This document shows, in pieces, positions 9,752-18,949 of a DNA stretch of 64,000 nt. The DNA lies in contig NZ_MWQK01000003.1 of assembly GCF_002210425.1 (NCBI RefSeq), positions 411,816 to 475,815 of the forward strand, read 5' to 3'. The DNA comes from Fibrobacter sp. UWB2 (GTDB taxonomy: Bacteria > Fibrobacterota > Fibrobacteria > Fibrobacterales > Fibrobacteraceae). Both the position numbers and the translations under genes were made by a program. The notes under the pieces are model-generated. The model was not told where the DNA came from. It saw nothing but the letters and a program-made list of their open reading frames with translations, and searched no databases. Every line of letters starts with the position of its first letter. Position 1 is the first letter of the stretch.

Positions 9752-11431
9752 ATGAAGAATAGACTGTTCAAAACCCTCACAATTTTCGGACTTTCCCTGC
9801 TCGCTTGGAACTGCTCCGAAGATCTCTCCTCTGCCACACAAGCTGCAGCTTCGAACCTTCCGTTTACACAGGCAAAGCCTGCTTTGGAAGTCGATCAGAC
9901 TTGCTGGATGCTTACTACTGGCTCACAGATTTTCCTTATCGTGCCTAATGGTACCAGCACGTACCTCGTCACCAACGAAGCTAGCGTTGCTGTAGGCACT
10001 TTCGATGTCGCTACTGGCACTATCGTTGATGCAAGCGGCTCCGCCGTTGTCACAAACGTAAAGCTTGAAACACTCCCTGTCGTGAACCCGGACAAGACCA
10101 TTACTTATACCGATGGTTCCAAGGCCACCATTTACGGTGAAACGATTCTCCTTCCGGGCGGAATCGACCCGAACGCCTCCACGACGACTCCGGGCACAAG
10201 CGTCACTGCAAGCAGCTCCTCTGTCTACAATCCGGGCACGACGCTCCCCACGGTAAGCTCGAGCTCTGCCAAGACACAGACCCCGACCCCAGTCGCTTCT
10301 TCCTCTTCGCAGAAGACCCAGCAGCCTGTAGCAAGCTCTTCTTCGCAGCAGCAGCCGAAGTCCTCCGCAACCACATCGAACAAGCAGTGCAATGGCCAGT
10401 GCTATGACAGTGCTTCGGGCAAATGCGTTGCCTATTACGATCAGCTGACCGGCTCCAAGGGCGAAAAATACGCCTACGACAATGATTGCAAGGTAAACTG
10501 CTACTACGATCCTGAAAATAAGAATTGCCAGAACATGACCGGCTCTACACCTTCTCAGCAGCCGAAATCCAGCTCTAGCGTGAAGTCTTCTTCTTCACAG
10601 CAACAGCAGCAGGCAAAATCCTCTTCGTCTCAGCAGCAGCAACAGCCGAAGTCCTCCAGCAGCCAGCCGAAATCTTCGTCTAGCCAGCAGCAACAGCAGA
10701 ACAACCCCAACGCTTCCGCCGAAGAAGCCAAGTACCTCAATGCAGGCGCCGGTGGACAGCAGGGCTTTGCCACCCGTTACTGGGACTGCTGCATGCCTCA
10801 CTGCTCCTGGCCAGAACATGGTGGCGCCGCCAAGACTTGCGACGCCAAGGGCAAGACCCCGATCGGCAACACTAACGGCAGTATCTGCTCCGGCGGCCAG
10901 GGCACCACTTGCACAAGCCAGATTCCTATAATCGTGAGCGACAAGCTCGCCTACGCATTCGCAGCAACTCCGGGTAATGACGCCACATGCGGCAAGTGCT
11001 TCGCCCTCACCTTTACTGGTACCGGCAAGTACGAAACCAAGGCAAACCACCAGGCTCTCAAGGGCAAGACTCTCGTCGTGATGGCATCCAATATCGGTTA
11101 TGACGTGCAAGGCGGTCAGTTCGACATCATGATCCCGGGCGGCGGTTTCGGTGCTTTCAATGGTTGCAGCCAGATGGGCTGGAACATCCCGAGCAACTCC
11201 ACGACTTACGGCGGTCTCCTCTCCGACTGCGAAAAGGAAGTCGGATACAATGGCGACCTTTTGAACAAACGCAAGCAGTGCCTCACCGAAAAGTGCAACA
11301 GCGCATTTGCAAGCGACACCCAGGCCAAGGAAGGGTGCCTCTTCCTCGCCACATGGATGGAAGCAGCAGGCAACCCGAACCACACTTATAAAGAAGTTGA
11401 ATGCCCGGCTGCTTTGAAGGCCAAATTCTAA
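9752..11431 (+). CDS. Lipoprotein glycoside hydrolase family 45 endoglucanase (second of three)
   Basis: A second probable endoglucanase of 559 residues. Lipobox SLLAWNC is near the N-terminus, followed by one WMLTTG...DASGSAVV module like those of its neighbour. A Ser/Thr-rich linker, a small eight-cysteine-type insert (NKQCNGQCYDS ... NCYYDPENKNCQ, about 210-255) and a long Ser/Gln linker with repeated QQQQ and SSSSQ blocks come next. The GH45 domain contains ATRYWDCCMPHC and GGQFDIMIPGGG, so both catalytic aspartates are present. The Cys-rich insert and the poly-Gln runs set it apart from the upstream copy. Tandem duplication with later divergence is likely. Confidence 0.93.
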   Translation: MKNRLFKTLTIFGLSLLAWNCSEDLSSATQAAASNLPFTQAKPALEVDQTCWMLTTGSQIFLIVPNGTSTYLVTNEASVAVGTFDVATGTIVDASGSAVVTNVKLETLPVVNPDKTITYTDGSKATIYGETILLPGGIDPNASTTTPGTSVTASSSSVYNPGTTLPTVSSSSAKTQTPTPVASSSSQKTQQPVASSSSQQQPKSSATTSNKQCNGQCYDSASGKCVAYYDQLTGSKGEKYAYDNDCKVNCYYDPENKNCQNMTGSTPSQQPKSSSSVKSSSSQQQQQAKSSSSQQQQQPKSSSSQPKSSSSQQQQQNNPNASAEEAKYLNAGAGGQQGFATRYWDCCMPHCSWPEHGGAAKTCDAKGKTPIGNTNGSICSGGQGTTCTSQIPIIVSDKLAYAFAATPGNDATCGKCFALTFTGTGKYETKANHQALKGKTLVVMASNIGYDVQGGQFDIMIPGGGFGAFNGCSQMGWNIPSNSTTYGGLLSDCEKEVGYNGDLLNKRKQCLTEKCNSAFASDTQAKEGCLFLATWMEAAGNPNHTYKEVECPAALKAKF

Positions 11432-11476
11432 TCAAAAACGGCCAAAAGCGCTAAGCGTCATAGTCAAAACTTATAG

Positions 11477-11503
11477 AAGCACCCTCTCAAAGGGTGCTTT
11501 TTT
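11477..11503 (+). terminator. Rho-independent terminator after second GH45 gene
   Basis: AAGCACCC (11477-11484) and GGGTGCTT (11492-11499) form an eight-base-pair stem with a seven-base loop, followed by a T run. Confidence 0.9.
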
Positions 11504-11571
11504 GATTATGTCTTGAAATTATGGAAACTATTGTTTGCACACATTTTATGGCATATTCATAAAATTAAAGA

Positions 11572-11919
11572 ATGCGTTATGACATTGACGTCATCCGAAA
11601 AGCTGAAATAGAACTTTTAGCACAGATGCAGGGAGCGACTTCCTTAACAAAGAAAAAACTCGCTTTAGACAGCGGGATTAGTCGTCAGCACCTTGGACTC
11701 GTCGCAAAGGGCAAGCGCAATCTTTCCGTCAAATCTTTTTGCGACCTCGCAGACGCTTTCGGCTGTACAGCCACCGAACTGATGTCCAAGCTAGAAGCTT
11801 TAATGTTGGAGCAAATCCAGCTCCAGACGCCTGCCGCAGCCGACAAGGCTAAGGGCATAAACTATATCAATAAAGCTATTCTGGACAAAAACAATCCAGG
11901 AAAAAAGCCTAAACTATAA
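11572..11919 (+). CDS. XRE-family helix-turn-helix regulator
   Basis: A 115-residue DNA-binding protein. The helix-turn-helix lies at about residues 24-68 (LTKKKLALDSGISRQHLGLVAKGKRNLSVKSF), of Cro/C1 type, and the C-terminus is short and charged with no visible sensing domain. No clear Shine-Dalgarno precedes ATG 11572. It is convergent with the M48 peptidase gene, whose stop lies 12 bp away. Target genes are unknown. Confidence 0.8.
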   Translation: MRYDIDVIRKAEIELLAQMQGATSLTKKKLALDSGISRQHLGLVAKGKRNLSVKSFCDLADAFGCTATELMSKLEALMLEQIQLQTPAAADKAKGINYINKAILDKNNPGKKPKL

Positions 11920-11931
11920 TCACAATCGCCT

Positions 11932-12984
11932 TTAGAATTGCTCAAGCAGCTGGATGCGTTCGGGCGTATCCGGGTGCGTGCAGAACAAGATGTTCGCCTT
12001 TGCAACCCAGCCCTTGAGTCCCATATTGTTATCGAATTCCTCGTCCGGATGGATGACGTAAAGCTGAGCAATGTCATTGCGCTGCACCGACATTAGCCCA
12101 GGATCATTGGAAATCTTACGTAGCGCAGAAGCAAGCGCCAAGGGGTCGCCACAAAGCTCGGCACCGCCGGCATCGGCTACGTACTCGCGCTTACGCGAAA
12201 TTGCAAGGCGCGTAAACCAGGTGAAAACATAGCCGATAGAGCTCCAGATAAACACAAGCAGCAAAATAAGGATAAGATACGCATCAGCCCTTCCACTATT
12301 GCGGCTACGCTTAGATGAACTCCGCGGAGTATGGATCATGGCACTCATAAGCTTCAAGGAAACCGTCTGAATCGTCGCAAAAATTCCAACGAACACAATG
12401 CACACCACCATCAGGCGCGTATCGCGATTCTTGATGTGCGTAAGCTCATGGCCAACAACCGCCGAAAGTTCCCGATCGTCCAGCTTTTCAATAAGACCTG
12501 TCGTGAGCGTTATCGTGAATGAAGGAATATCGATGCCACTTGCAAAAGCGTTCATTCCAGAATCTTTAATAATGTTGATTTGTGGCATCTCGATGCCACC
12601 TGCAATGCAGAGATTCTCGACAATGTTGTAGACACGCAAGTTATCCTTGCGTTCAACAGGTTTTGCATGAGTGGCATGACGGATAATTGCAGTATTGGCA
12701 CAATAAGCAATAATAAACCACACACCTACAATTTGCAGCGTGTATGGAATTACGGCCTTGAAGCAATGCCATATTTCGGGCCAGTGAAAAGTCCCATAAT
12801 TTGTTTGCGATGCATGATTCGCAAGGCACCCCCCTTCAACAATGTTACAAAGCGCCCCAAAAAAGTCAAGACCCAGAATAACCAGAAGAATCATTCCCAG
12901 CAAAATCACTGGGAACATGAAAAGCAGAATCACCGTATTGCGGTTATTCCGCCAAATCTGGGTTTGAAGACCGACGTATTTCAT
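11932..12984 (-). CDS. M48-family membrane zinc peptidase (HtpX-like)
   Basis: A 350-residue membrane metallopeptidase. Two hydrophobic segments lie in the N-terminal third (near 20-42 and 78-98), the zinc motif VGHELTHIKNRDT (HExxH) falls near residues 175-187, two more hydrophobic segments follow, and the third-ligand region SRKREYVADAGG is present. M48/HtpX enzymes degrade or clip membrane proteins. It lies nine bases downstream of lemA; LemA-M48 pairs are common, though the functional link is poorly understood. Confidence 0.88.
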   Translation of the reverse strand: MKYVGLQTQIWRNNRNTVILLFMFPVILLGMILLVILGLDFFGALCNIVEGGCLANHASQTNYGTFHWPEIWHCFKAVIPYTLQIVGVWFIIAYCANTAIIRHATHAKPVERKDNLRVYNIVENLCIAGGIEMPQINIIKDSGMNAFASGIDIPSFTITLTTGLIEKLDDRELSAVVGHELTHIKNRDTRLMVVCIVFVGIFATIQTVSLKLMSAMIHTPRSSSKRSRNSGRADAYLILILLLVFIWSSIGYVFTWFTRLAISRKREYVADAGGAELCGDPLALASALRKISNDPGLMSVQRNDIAQLYVIHPDEEFDNNMGLKGWVAKANILFCTHPDTPERIQLLEQF

Positions 12985-12993
12985 TGAGGAAAA

Positions 12994-13551
12994 TTAGAAC
13001 TTCACCTCAGGGGCCTTTTCAAGCGTTGCCCTATTCTCCATTGCCTCGTACATGGCGGCACGCTTAAAGTTGAACATGCCCGCAATGATATTGCTCGGGA
13101 ATGTTTCACAAGCGTTGTTGAATTCGCGAGTCGTAGAATTGAAGAAGCGGCGTGCAGCGGCAAGCTTGTTCTCAATGTCGGCAAGTTCCGTCTGCAACTG
13201 CAAGAAGTTCTGGTTCGCCTTGAGTTCCGGATAAGCTTCGAGTGAAACGCGGAGCCCGGCAAGCGCACCGGACAGAGCCTTGTCAGCGGCAACCTTTTCG
13301 TCGATAGTCGTTGCGCTCATGGCGGCCGCACGAGCGGCAGTCACCCTTTCGAGCACATCCTTTTCGTGAGTGGCATACCCCTTGACCGTCGAGACCAACT
13401 GCGGAACAAGATCAAAACGCTGCTTGAGCTGCACATCGATATTCGCAAACGCATTTTCGCGATTGTTGCGAAGCTTCACAAGCCCATTGTACATGGAAAT
13501 GAAAACGGCGATGACGATGAAAATGACTGCGACTACGATAACTACGGTCAT
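12994..13551 (-). CDS. lemA: LemA family protein (paired with M48 peptidase)
   Basis: A 185-residue LemA protein with one N-terminal transmembrane helix (VVIVVAVIFIVIAVFISMY) and the helical core with the hallmark QRFDLVPQLVSTVKGYATHEKDVLERV, followed by AYPELKANQNFLQLQTELADIENKL and FNNACETFPSNIIAG. I use ATG 13551 (MTVVIVV) because AAAGGAGAT lies just before it; the open frame extends upstream without family similarity. Cotranscribed with the M48 gene. A second LemA lies at 40929-41534. Confidence 0.92.
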   Translation of the reverse strand: MTVVIVVAVIFIVIAVFISMYNGLVKLRNNRENAFANIDVQLKQRFDLVPQLVSTVKGYATHEKDVLERVTAARAAAMSATTIDEKVAADKALSGALAGLRVSLEAYPELKANQNFLQLQTELADIENKLAAARRFFNSTTREFNNACETFPSNIIAGMFNFKRAAMYEAMENRATLEKAPEVKF

Positions 13552-13591
13552 ATAATCTCCTTTCTTCTTGTGGAAATAATATACATAAAAA

Positions 13592-13633
13592 CAAGAAGAA
13601 AAAGAAAGCCCACGGAAGATATCCATGGACTTT
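13592..13633 (-). terminator. Terminator between BatD-like gene and lemA
   Basis: Read on the minus strand, AAAGTCCATGG (13633-13623) pairs with CCGTGGGCTTT (13615-13605), eleven pairs counting two G-U wobbles, and is followed by a T-rich tract. It ends the transcript of the BatD-like gene, so lemA probably has its own promoter in this short gap. Confidence 0.65.
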
Positions 13634-13654
13634 AAATTCGTGATTTAATTTAAG

Positions 13655-14599
13655 TTATTTGCCTTGGGCGCGAACGGCTTCCGGCAGCGGCTTAGTATCT
13701 TCGAGCAGGCGATCGGCCCATTCGTCCCAGAACTTGCAGCGTTCGCCCTCGAGCTTCATCTTCGCAAATTTCACCGGTTCCGTTTCGACGGCGAGCGTTA
13801 CCACAGATTCCTTGTAAGCCTGCGGGAGCCCTGCGACATGTGCCATGCGCTTCTTGAGTTCCGCGACGGTCGCATCGAGAATATCGACTTCAAAGCGGCG
13901 CTCGATGTAGCGGCGGGTAATGAATCCAAGCGACATAAAGTAATCGCCTTGGTTTCCTTCGGCAAGGTAATTCTTGTTGCGCAAATTCTTGAGAGCAAGT
14001 ACAGCTTCTTCGTACGGCGGGAGCTGCGGAGCTTCACCGCGCTTTGCAAATTTCTTGTGCAAGAACCAGCCAAGGAATACGAGCAATGCAACACCAAGCA
14101 CAGCGAGCAATACATAAAGCCACTGCGGGAGTCTCGGGTCGCTCAGCGGGTCTTCCACTTCGAGAATATCAGCTTCTTCGCCAGTCGTACGATTAGAAAC
14201 CTTGACCGCGACCGGGTCCGTATGCGTCTTGACTGTATCCGTTCCGACAACGGCATTCACTTCTTGCGGGGCAATCAAAAAGTCGCCGCTTACAAATGTA
14301 TTGAGCGTTGCAAGCCAAGTGAACTTCGCAGTGCCTTTGGGCATGCCCTCGGTAATTTTTTCATTCTTCATTTCCTTGACTTCAAAGCTGCCAAGGTTAC
14401 CGACAAAACTCGGCAAATCGACAATCGCATTTTCAGGCGCCGTGACCTGGATTTCGTAATTAAACTTGTCGCCGATAAAGACCTGTGCGTTATCGACATT
14501 TGCCTTGACCGTCAAGTCAAAAGCATGGGCAGAAACAACTAAAAGTACCGCAAGCGAAAAAAGGAATTTAAAATTTTTCATTGAAATAAAACGAGACAT
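13655..14599 (-). CDS. BatD-like membrane-anchored protein
   Basis: About 314 residues: signal peptide (FLFSLAVLLVVSAHA), a beta-rich extracytoplasmic region (DLTVKANVDNAQVFIGDKFNYEIQV), a single transmembrane helix near 200-222 (LYVLLAVLGVALLVFLGWFL) and a charged cytoplasmic tail. This layout resembles BatD/DUF4381 proteins of the Bacteroides aerotolerance type, usually found with MoxR ATPases and vWA proteins that are absent here. Start ATG 14599 is chosen for its GAGG site six bases upstream; 14581 is an alternative. Family assignment is tentative. Confidence 0.6.
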   Translation of the reverse strand: MSRFISMKNFKFLFSLAVLLVVSAHAFDLTVKANVDNAQVFIGDKFNYEIQVTAPENAIVDLPSFVGNLGSFEVKEMKNEKITEGMPKGTAKFTWLATLNTFVSGDFLIAPQEVNAVVGTDTVKTHTDPVAVKVSNRTTGEEADILEVEDPLSDPRLPQWLYVLLAVLGVALLVFLGWFLHKKFAKRGEAPQLPPYEEAVLALKNLRNKNYLAEGNQGDYFMSLGFITRRYIERRFEVDILDATVAELKKRMAHVAGLPQAYKESVVTLAVETEPVKFAKMKLEGERCKFWDEWADRLLEDTKPLPEAVRAQGK

Positions 14600-14676
14600 T
14601 TTAAACCTCAAAAAGGAATATACAAAAAAATAAAATCTTAAACAAATCGCAACCGCTACACATCGCGGCACTTCTC

Positions 14677-15240
14677 CTACCGCTTACCAATCACTTTCTT
14701 CAGTATTCTCTGGCTGCGTAGCGCAACAGTCGGGTGTTCCCTGTAAATCGATGCAAAAAGTTTCGTGTACGGGATTTCGCATTCGGCAAGTTCCTGCATG
14801 GCAGCTTTCGCCTTCTGCTTCCCTACTTCCTTAAACGCATATGCATCTGCTTCGAATTCCTGATTCCAGCAATACCAATTGAAAAAGTAGCGGAACGGGA
14901 TTGCCACCAAATGGAGCCACAGAATCGCTTCGAAAAAGCTCCAATTCCAGCGAGTGACCATCGCCGCCAAGAACCAGACGGCAACCATCAAAAACGCCAC
15001 CTTCATCAGGTTACGTAAAATCGAGTGGCGCAAAACGCGATGACCTTCTTCATGCTTTTCCACGAACAAACTAGTCGGAGGATCGCTGCGATTCTCAGGC
15101 AAAGGTACAATGTCATTTACTAGCGGGATCAATCGCAACACGGCAAAAAAGCCACCGCGCAACTGCGTGAGCCTGCGTTCACGAATTTCAAGAAGCGTCC
15201 GTAAAACAACTTCTAGACAAAGTAATACATATAACAACAT
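14677..15240 (-). CDS. M48/M56-like membrane metallopeptidase, compact
   Basis: A 187-residue protein with a zinc-peptidase motif HEEGH near residues 63-67 (FVEKHEEGHRVLRH), two hydrophobic helices around 80-120, and a second conserved-looking motif NQEFEADAYAFKEVG near 140 that matches the third-ligand region of M48 enzymes. It is far shorter than HtpX, so it is either a minimal enzyme or an unusual branch. It lies 77 bp upstream of the BatD-like gene on the same strand. Confidence 0.65.
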   Translation of the reverse strand: MLLYVLLCLEVVLRTLLEIRERRLTQLRGGFFAVLRLIPLVNDIVPLPENRSDPPTSLFVEKHEEGHRVLRHSILRNLMKVAFLMVAVWFLAAMVTRWNWSFFEAILWLHLVAIPFRYFFNWYCWNQEFEADAYAFKEVGKQKAKAAMQELAECEIPYTKLFASIYREHPTVALRSQRILKKVIGKR

Positions 15241-15269
15241 AACAGAAATACGCGCAGTTCAATCTATGC

Positions 15270-17138
15270 TTAAGCAAGATTTTTCACGAATGCACTCAAA
15301 CGCTTTGCCGATTCTTCGAGACGCGTCCTCTCCCATTCCATGAATCCCTTGTCCACCGGATGGGCACTGTCGTAATCATCGAAAATCTTGCGGCCGCGTT
15401 CGTTATCGCGATCCAGGCCATGGCTCACATTATCGAACCATTCCTTGTCGAGCTGTCTGTAACGTTTGACCAAGTCATCCATCGTTTCGGGGAGCGTCAC
15501 GACTCGTGCAATTTCCTTGTTCGTATCGCCAAGCAGCTTGCGCAATTCACGCGGAGACTGCTTCGAGAGTGATTCGTCGCCTTCCACAAGCGTAAGCATC
15601 AAGTCGAGTACATAGCGTTCAAGGTATTCACCATACGTCTTGATGGCGCTCTGGCGCACGCGCTCGCGCATAAAGTTTTCACCGAGCCCGTCAATATCAG
15701 ATTTCGTATAAACGTCCTTGACATTTGATACTTGCAAGCGGTTGTATGCATCAAACACCAAGCGAGCCGTTTCAGGATTGTAAATCGAGTAGAACGTTGA
15801 GGGTACAAGGCCCTTGCCACGGATAGCATACTTATACGCATTGCGGTCAAGCGCATACGCATTCTTTGCATAGTTCCAGCCCGGCACAATTTCGTTTAAA
15901 CGCGGAGCCACACCCACCAGCTGCGGGTCGCCCGCATGAATCAGCGAGAACGGGAACTTGAGACGCTGCGGCAAAGTCGTGAGCCCACTTGCAATCAAAG
16001 TAAACGGAGACTCGCGGAAATTCGACGGGAACTTGATGTTCACGCCAAGACCAAAGAACATGCCCTGGCCCGGCATTACTTCCTGGTCTGGCATGCGGCC
16101 CGTGTGATTGCTACCGACGTTTGCACCATAGCCCAAGTTACCACAGCCTTCCGGCCAGAGCGCCGCAATCAAAAGCGAATGGTGGTGCATCTGCGTCATC
16201 GGTCCCATGTAAGAACTGTTGACTTCACCTTCTTCGATATGGCAGCACGGCGCAATGATAGACGACTTCACAATCGCCTTGCAGCCGACCTTGCAACGGC
16301 TCATCAGCACAGAGCTCTGGACCTCGGCACCCGTGTGTACCTTCACCCCCATCTGCACATTCGTATTTTCGAGAATCACGGAATCGTAGACATGGCTCGA
16401 TTCTTCGAGCGAACTCATGATGATGGAATTGCGAATCTTTGCAGCACCTTCGATGCGGGCATGCGCACCAATCCAGCTATTGCGGATAATGTTCGTATTC
16501 GAGACGACCGCGCCCTTGCCCACAATTCCAAACGGGAGCGCAAGTTCAGACCTGTAGGTACTGAGCATTTCGACAAACGAATCCTGGACACCCTGTTCTG
16601 CCTTGTGGAACAATTGCAAGTCGACAAGCTCCGTCGTGAGTTCCGGGAACACCAGCACCTCACGGCCGCCCATCTCGTTACCCACGTTAATCGACGAACC
16701 GACCATGTAATTAATCTTGCCGCTGCTCACAAGCGTGCCTACGTTATGCACAACTGAACTGCTGCGCACAAGCACATTGCTAAGCATCGAGACCTTATAA
16801 ATCAAGGCATTCTCGATAATGCAGTTGTGGACCATGCAGTCATAGATACCTGTAGCGACTGAAACATCGCCCGGCAAAAGGAGCGTGCCGAAGAACTTCG
16901 GGAGGCGCACATCACCCATAAAGCTCGAACGGAAAATACGGTTCGGGTCAAAGTCCGGCTCGACCAAAACCTTAGTCCAGTCATCGCAACTGTTCCCGTT
17001 TTTCTCCAAAATCTGGATTTCGAAAGCCGTCATCGGACGGTACTTGCCAGTCGCTGACTTAATGACCTTAAAATTCTCGACCGAAGTAGCCAAAACACTG
17101 CTCTTCAGCGCTTTTTTCAATTTTAACAATCGCTGCAT
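15270..17138 (-). CDS. DUF4954 family protein, left-handed beta-helix type
   Basis: About 622 residues. The middle third shows the hexapeptide-like periodicity of nucleotidyltransferase-associated left-handed beta-helices (VSNTNIIRNSWIGAHARIEGA, IRNSIIMSSLEESSHVYDS, VKVHTGAEVQSSVLMSRCKVG). The rest matches what I recall of DUF4954, a family found in Bacteroidetes, spirochaetes and Fibrobacteres with no known function. Start ATG 17138 (MQRLLKLKKAL) is preferred over an upstream start because family-like sequence begins there; no good Shine-Dalgarno is seen. Confidence 0.75.
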   Translation of the reverse strand: MQRLLKLKKALKSSVLATSVENFKVIKSATGKYRPMTAFEIQILEKNGNSCDDWTKVLVEPDFDPNRIFRSSFMGDVRLPKFFGTLLLPGDVSVATGIYDCMVHNCIIENALIYKVSMLSNVLVRSSSVVHNVGTLVSSGKINYMVGSSINVGNEMGGREVLVFPELTTELVDLQLFHKAEQGVQDSFVEMLSTYRSELALPFGIVGKGAVVSNTNIIRNSWIGAHARIEGAAKIRNSIIMSSLEESSHVYDSVILENTNVQMGVKVHTGAEVQSSVLMSRCKVGCKAIVKSSIIAPCCHIEEGEVNSSYMGPMTQMHHHSLLIAALWPEGCGNLGYGANVGSNHTGRMPDQEVMPGQGMFFGLGVNIKFPSNFRESPFTLIASGLTTLPQRLKFPFSLIHAGDPQLVGVAPRLNEIVPGWNYAKNAYALDRNAYKYAIRGKGLVPSTFYSIYNPETARLVFDAYNRLQVSNVKDVYTKSDIDGLGENFMRERVRQSAIKTYGEYLERYVLDLMLTLVEGDESLSKQSPRELRKLLGDTNKEIARVVTLPETMDDLVKRYRQLDKEWFDNVSHGLDRDNERGRKIFDDYDSAHPVDKGFMEWERTRLEESAKRLSAFVKNLA

Positions 17139-17166
17139 GGTTAAAAAATAGACTAAATTAGGGGCG

Positions 17167-17631
17167 ATGATGAAGGAATACCTCTTCAACTTGATTAAAA
17201 AACATCAATACAATATCTCCATCTATACGGAAGATATTTTTGAGAGACGTTGTCAGGAAGAAATTATCCGCAGCGACGAGGATAAGAGTTCCTTCGTGTA
17301 CATTGAATTTGATTTTGACTCCATCGACAATACCCTCGGGAATGAGAGCAATTCCCAGCTGTTCTGGAACATCTTTCTAGAGACGCTCTCCAAGAACAAG
17401 CGCGGGAACGACATCCTTGGATTCCTCGAACACGAAAGTGGAATCGGGCTTTTGCTTCTGGATTCAAAAATTGATGGCTGGACACGCCTTATCGGTCGCT
17501 TTATCCGCACTGCAAGCAAGCACAACTTCGATATCATGAACCTCGTGTTTGAGAAAAACGTGAAGCCCATCGTCTACCCAAGCTGCATCCAGGATATCCA
17601 GGCACAGCAAGCCGCAAAGCAGGAACAATGA
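17167..17631 (+). CDS. Conserved small protein, possibly a degenerate GGDEF-like fold
   Basis: A 154-residue protein beginning MMKEYLFNLIKKHQYNISIY. The spacing of FVYIEFDFDSID, NKRGNDILGFLEHESGIGLLLLD and the helix after it recalls a GGDEF/nucleotide-cyclase fold with no catalytic signature; this is a pattern impression only. AGGGG lies just before tandem ATGs. Its last four bases (ATGA) overlap the glycosyltransferase start, so the two are translationally coupled. The resemblance to GGDEF domains would suggest a regulatory partner for that enzyme, but nothing proves it. Confidence 0.6.
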   Translation: MMKEYLFNLIKKHQYNISIYTEDIFERRCQEEIIRSDEDKSSFVYIEFDFDSIDNTLGNESNSQLFWNIFLETLSKNKRGNDILGFLEHESGIGLLLLDSKIDGWTRLIGRFIRTASKHNFDIMNLVFEKNVKPIVYPSCIQDIQAQQAAKQEQ

Positions 17632-18869
17632 AAGTCCTTGTCATAGGCTCCGTTTATCCGAGATTTCAAGAAGACGCCGAAGTTCCCTGGCTGCGCACTT
17701 CCATCGCGCACCTCAAAAAGGCAGGCGTTGAAATCCAGGTACTCGCCCCTGCGTACAAAGGACTCAAGAGCCACGACATCGATGGCACGCATGTGAACCG
17801 CTTCCGCTATGCGCCCGCCTCTTGGGAAATCCTCACGCACGAAGAAGGCGCTCCAAGCAAAATAGCCTCCAAGCCGTGGTTGCAGCTGCTTGCTATTCCC
17901 TATATCATTAACGGATTTTTCCAGTGCATCAGGATTTGCCGCAAGTGGCGCCCTGACGTGATTCACGCACATTGGCCGTTCCCGCACGCCTACATCGCTC
18001 TCGGCGCAGCAAAGCTTTTTAAAATTCCGCTTGTGCTAAATTTCCACGGTGCAGAGCTCTTGCTCATCCGCAAAAAGAAGTGGGTCAAGCCGCTTTTGAA
18101 ATTTGCCATCGGACAGGCTCAGGCAATCTTTGCAAACTCGAGTTTCACCGCCGGGAAAATCAAGGCGCTCCGCAATGTGGACGTCGAATGGAGCCCGTAC
18201 GGAACGACTCTCGAAGGGGCAAGTCTTCCCCTCGCTTCTGCTGCAGATGCAGCATCCGCTACCCCTTCTAGCGGGGGCACCCCGCAACGCCCCGAACCGC
18301 ATGCAATAAACAACAAGTTCAAGATTCTCTTTGTCGGTCGACACATCGAACGCAAGGGAATCTGCTACCTCATCGAAGCCGCAAAGTACTTGCCCAGAGA
18401 CAAGTTCGAAATCCGCATCGTCGGTGTCGGAGACTTGACCGAACAGCTTAAGCAGCAAGCAGCCGCAGTAAACGACGGCGCCGAAATCATTTTCACGGGC
18501 AAGCTCTCGCCCGAGGATCTCGCAAACGAATACAAGACGGCAAACGTCTTTACGCTCCCTGCCATCGTCGACCACAAGGGCGACACCGAAGGACTCGGAG
18601 TCGTGCTCATCGAAGCGATGGAACTTGGACTGCCGATTGTTGCAAGCAATGTCGGCGGCATCCCGGATGTCGTTGTCGACGGAGAGTCCGGAATTCTCGT
18701 TCCCGAGAAAGACCCTGCTGCGCTTGCCGACGCCTTCAAGCGTCTCGAAGCAGACCCGACATTGATTCAAAAACTTCTTGCCGGCGCCCGCAACCGCATT
18801 GACAAGTGCTTCACCTGGGATGGCATCATCGAACGCCAGGTTGAAGTCTACAAGCGCCTTCAGCAATAA
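17628..18869 (+). CDS. Glycosyltransferase family 4 (GT-B)
   Basis: A 413-residue cytoplasmic or membrane-associated glycosyltransferase. The N-terminal Rossmann half begins MKVLVIGSVYPRFQEDAEVPWLR and includes HAHWPFPHAYIALGAAKLF. The C-terminal half has the GT4 donor-binding blocks ILFVGRHIERKGICYLIEAA and TEGLGVVLIEAMELGLPIVA with the EX7E-type glutamates. The acceptor is unknown; surface polysaccharide or glycolipid synthesis is likely. Start overlaps the preceding gene by four bases. Confidence 0.92.
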   Translation: MKVLVIGSVYPRFQEDAEVPWLRTSIAHLKKAGVEIQVLAPAYKGLKSHDIDGTHVNRFRYAPASWEILTHEEGAPSKIASKPWLQLLAIPYIINGFFQCIRICRKWRPDVIHAHWPFPHAYIALGAAKLFKIPLVLNFHGAELLLIRKKKWVKPLLKFAIGQAQAIFANSSFTAGKIKALRNVDVEWSPYGTTLEGASLPLASAADAASATPSSGGTPQRPEPHAINNKFKILFVGRHIERKGICYLIEAAKYLPRDKFEIRIVGVGDLTEQLKQQAAAVNDGAEIIFTGKLSPEDLANEYKTANVFTLPAIVDHKGDTEGLGVVLIEAMELGLPIVASNVGGIPDVVVDGESGILVPEKDPAALADAFKRLEADPTLIQKLLAGARNRIDKCFTWDGIIERQVEVYKRLQQ

Positions 18870-18871
18870 AC

Positions 18872-18904
18872 AAAAAAACCGCGATTCTTCGCGGCATTTT
18901 TTTT
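18872..18904 (+). terminator. Terminator after GT4 gene
   Basis: CCGCGA (18879-18884) pairs with TCGCGG (18889-18894), flanked by an A run before and a T run after, so it may act in both directions. Confidence 0.85.
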
Positions 18905-18949
18905 CAATATTTCTAATAACTAGTAACTTGGAACTATTAACTAATTAAA

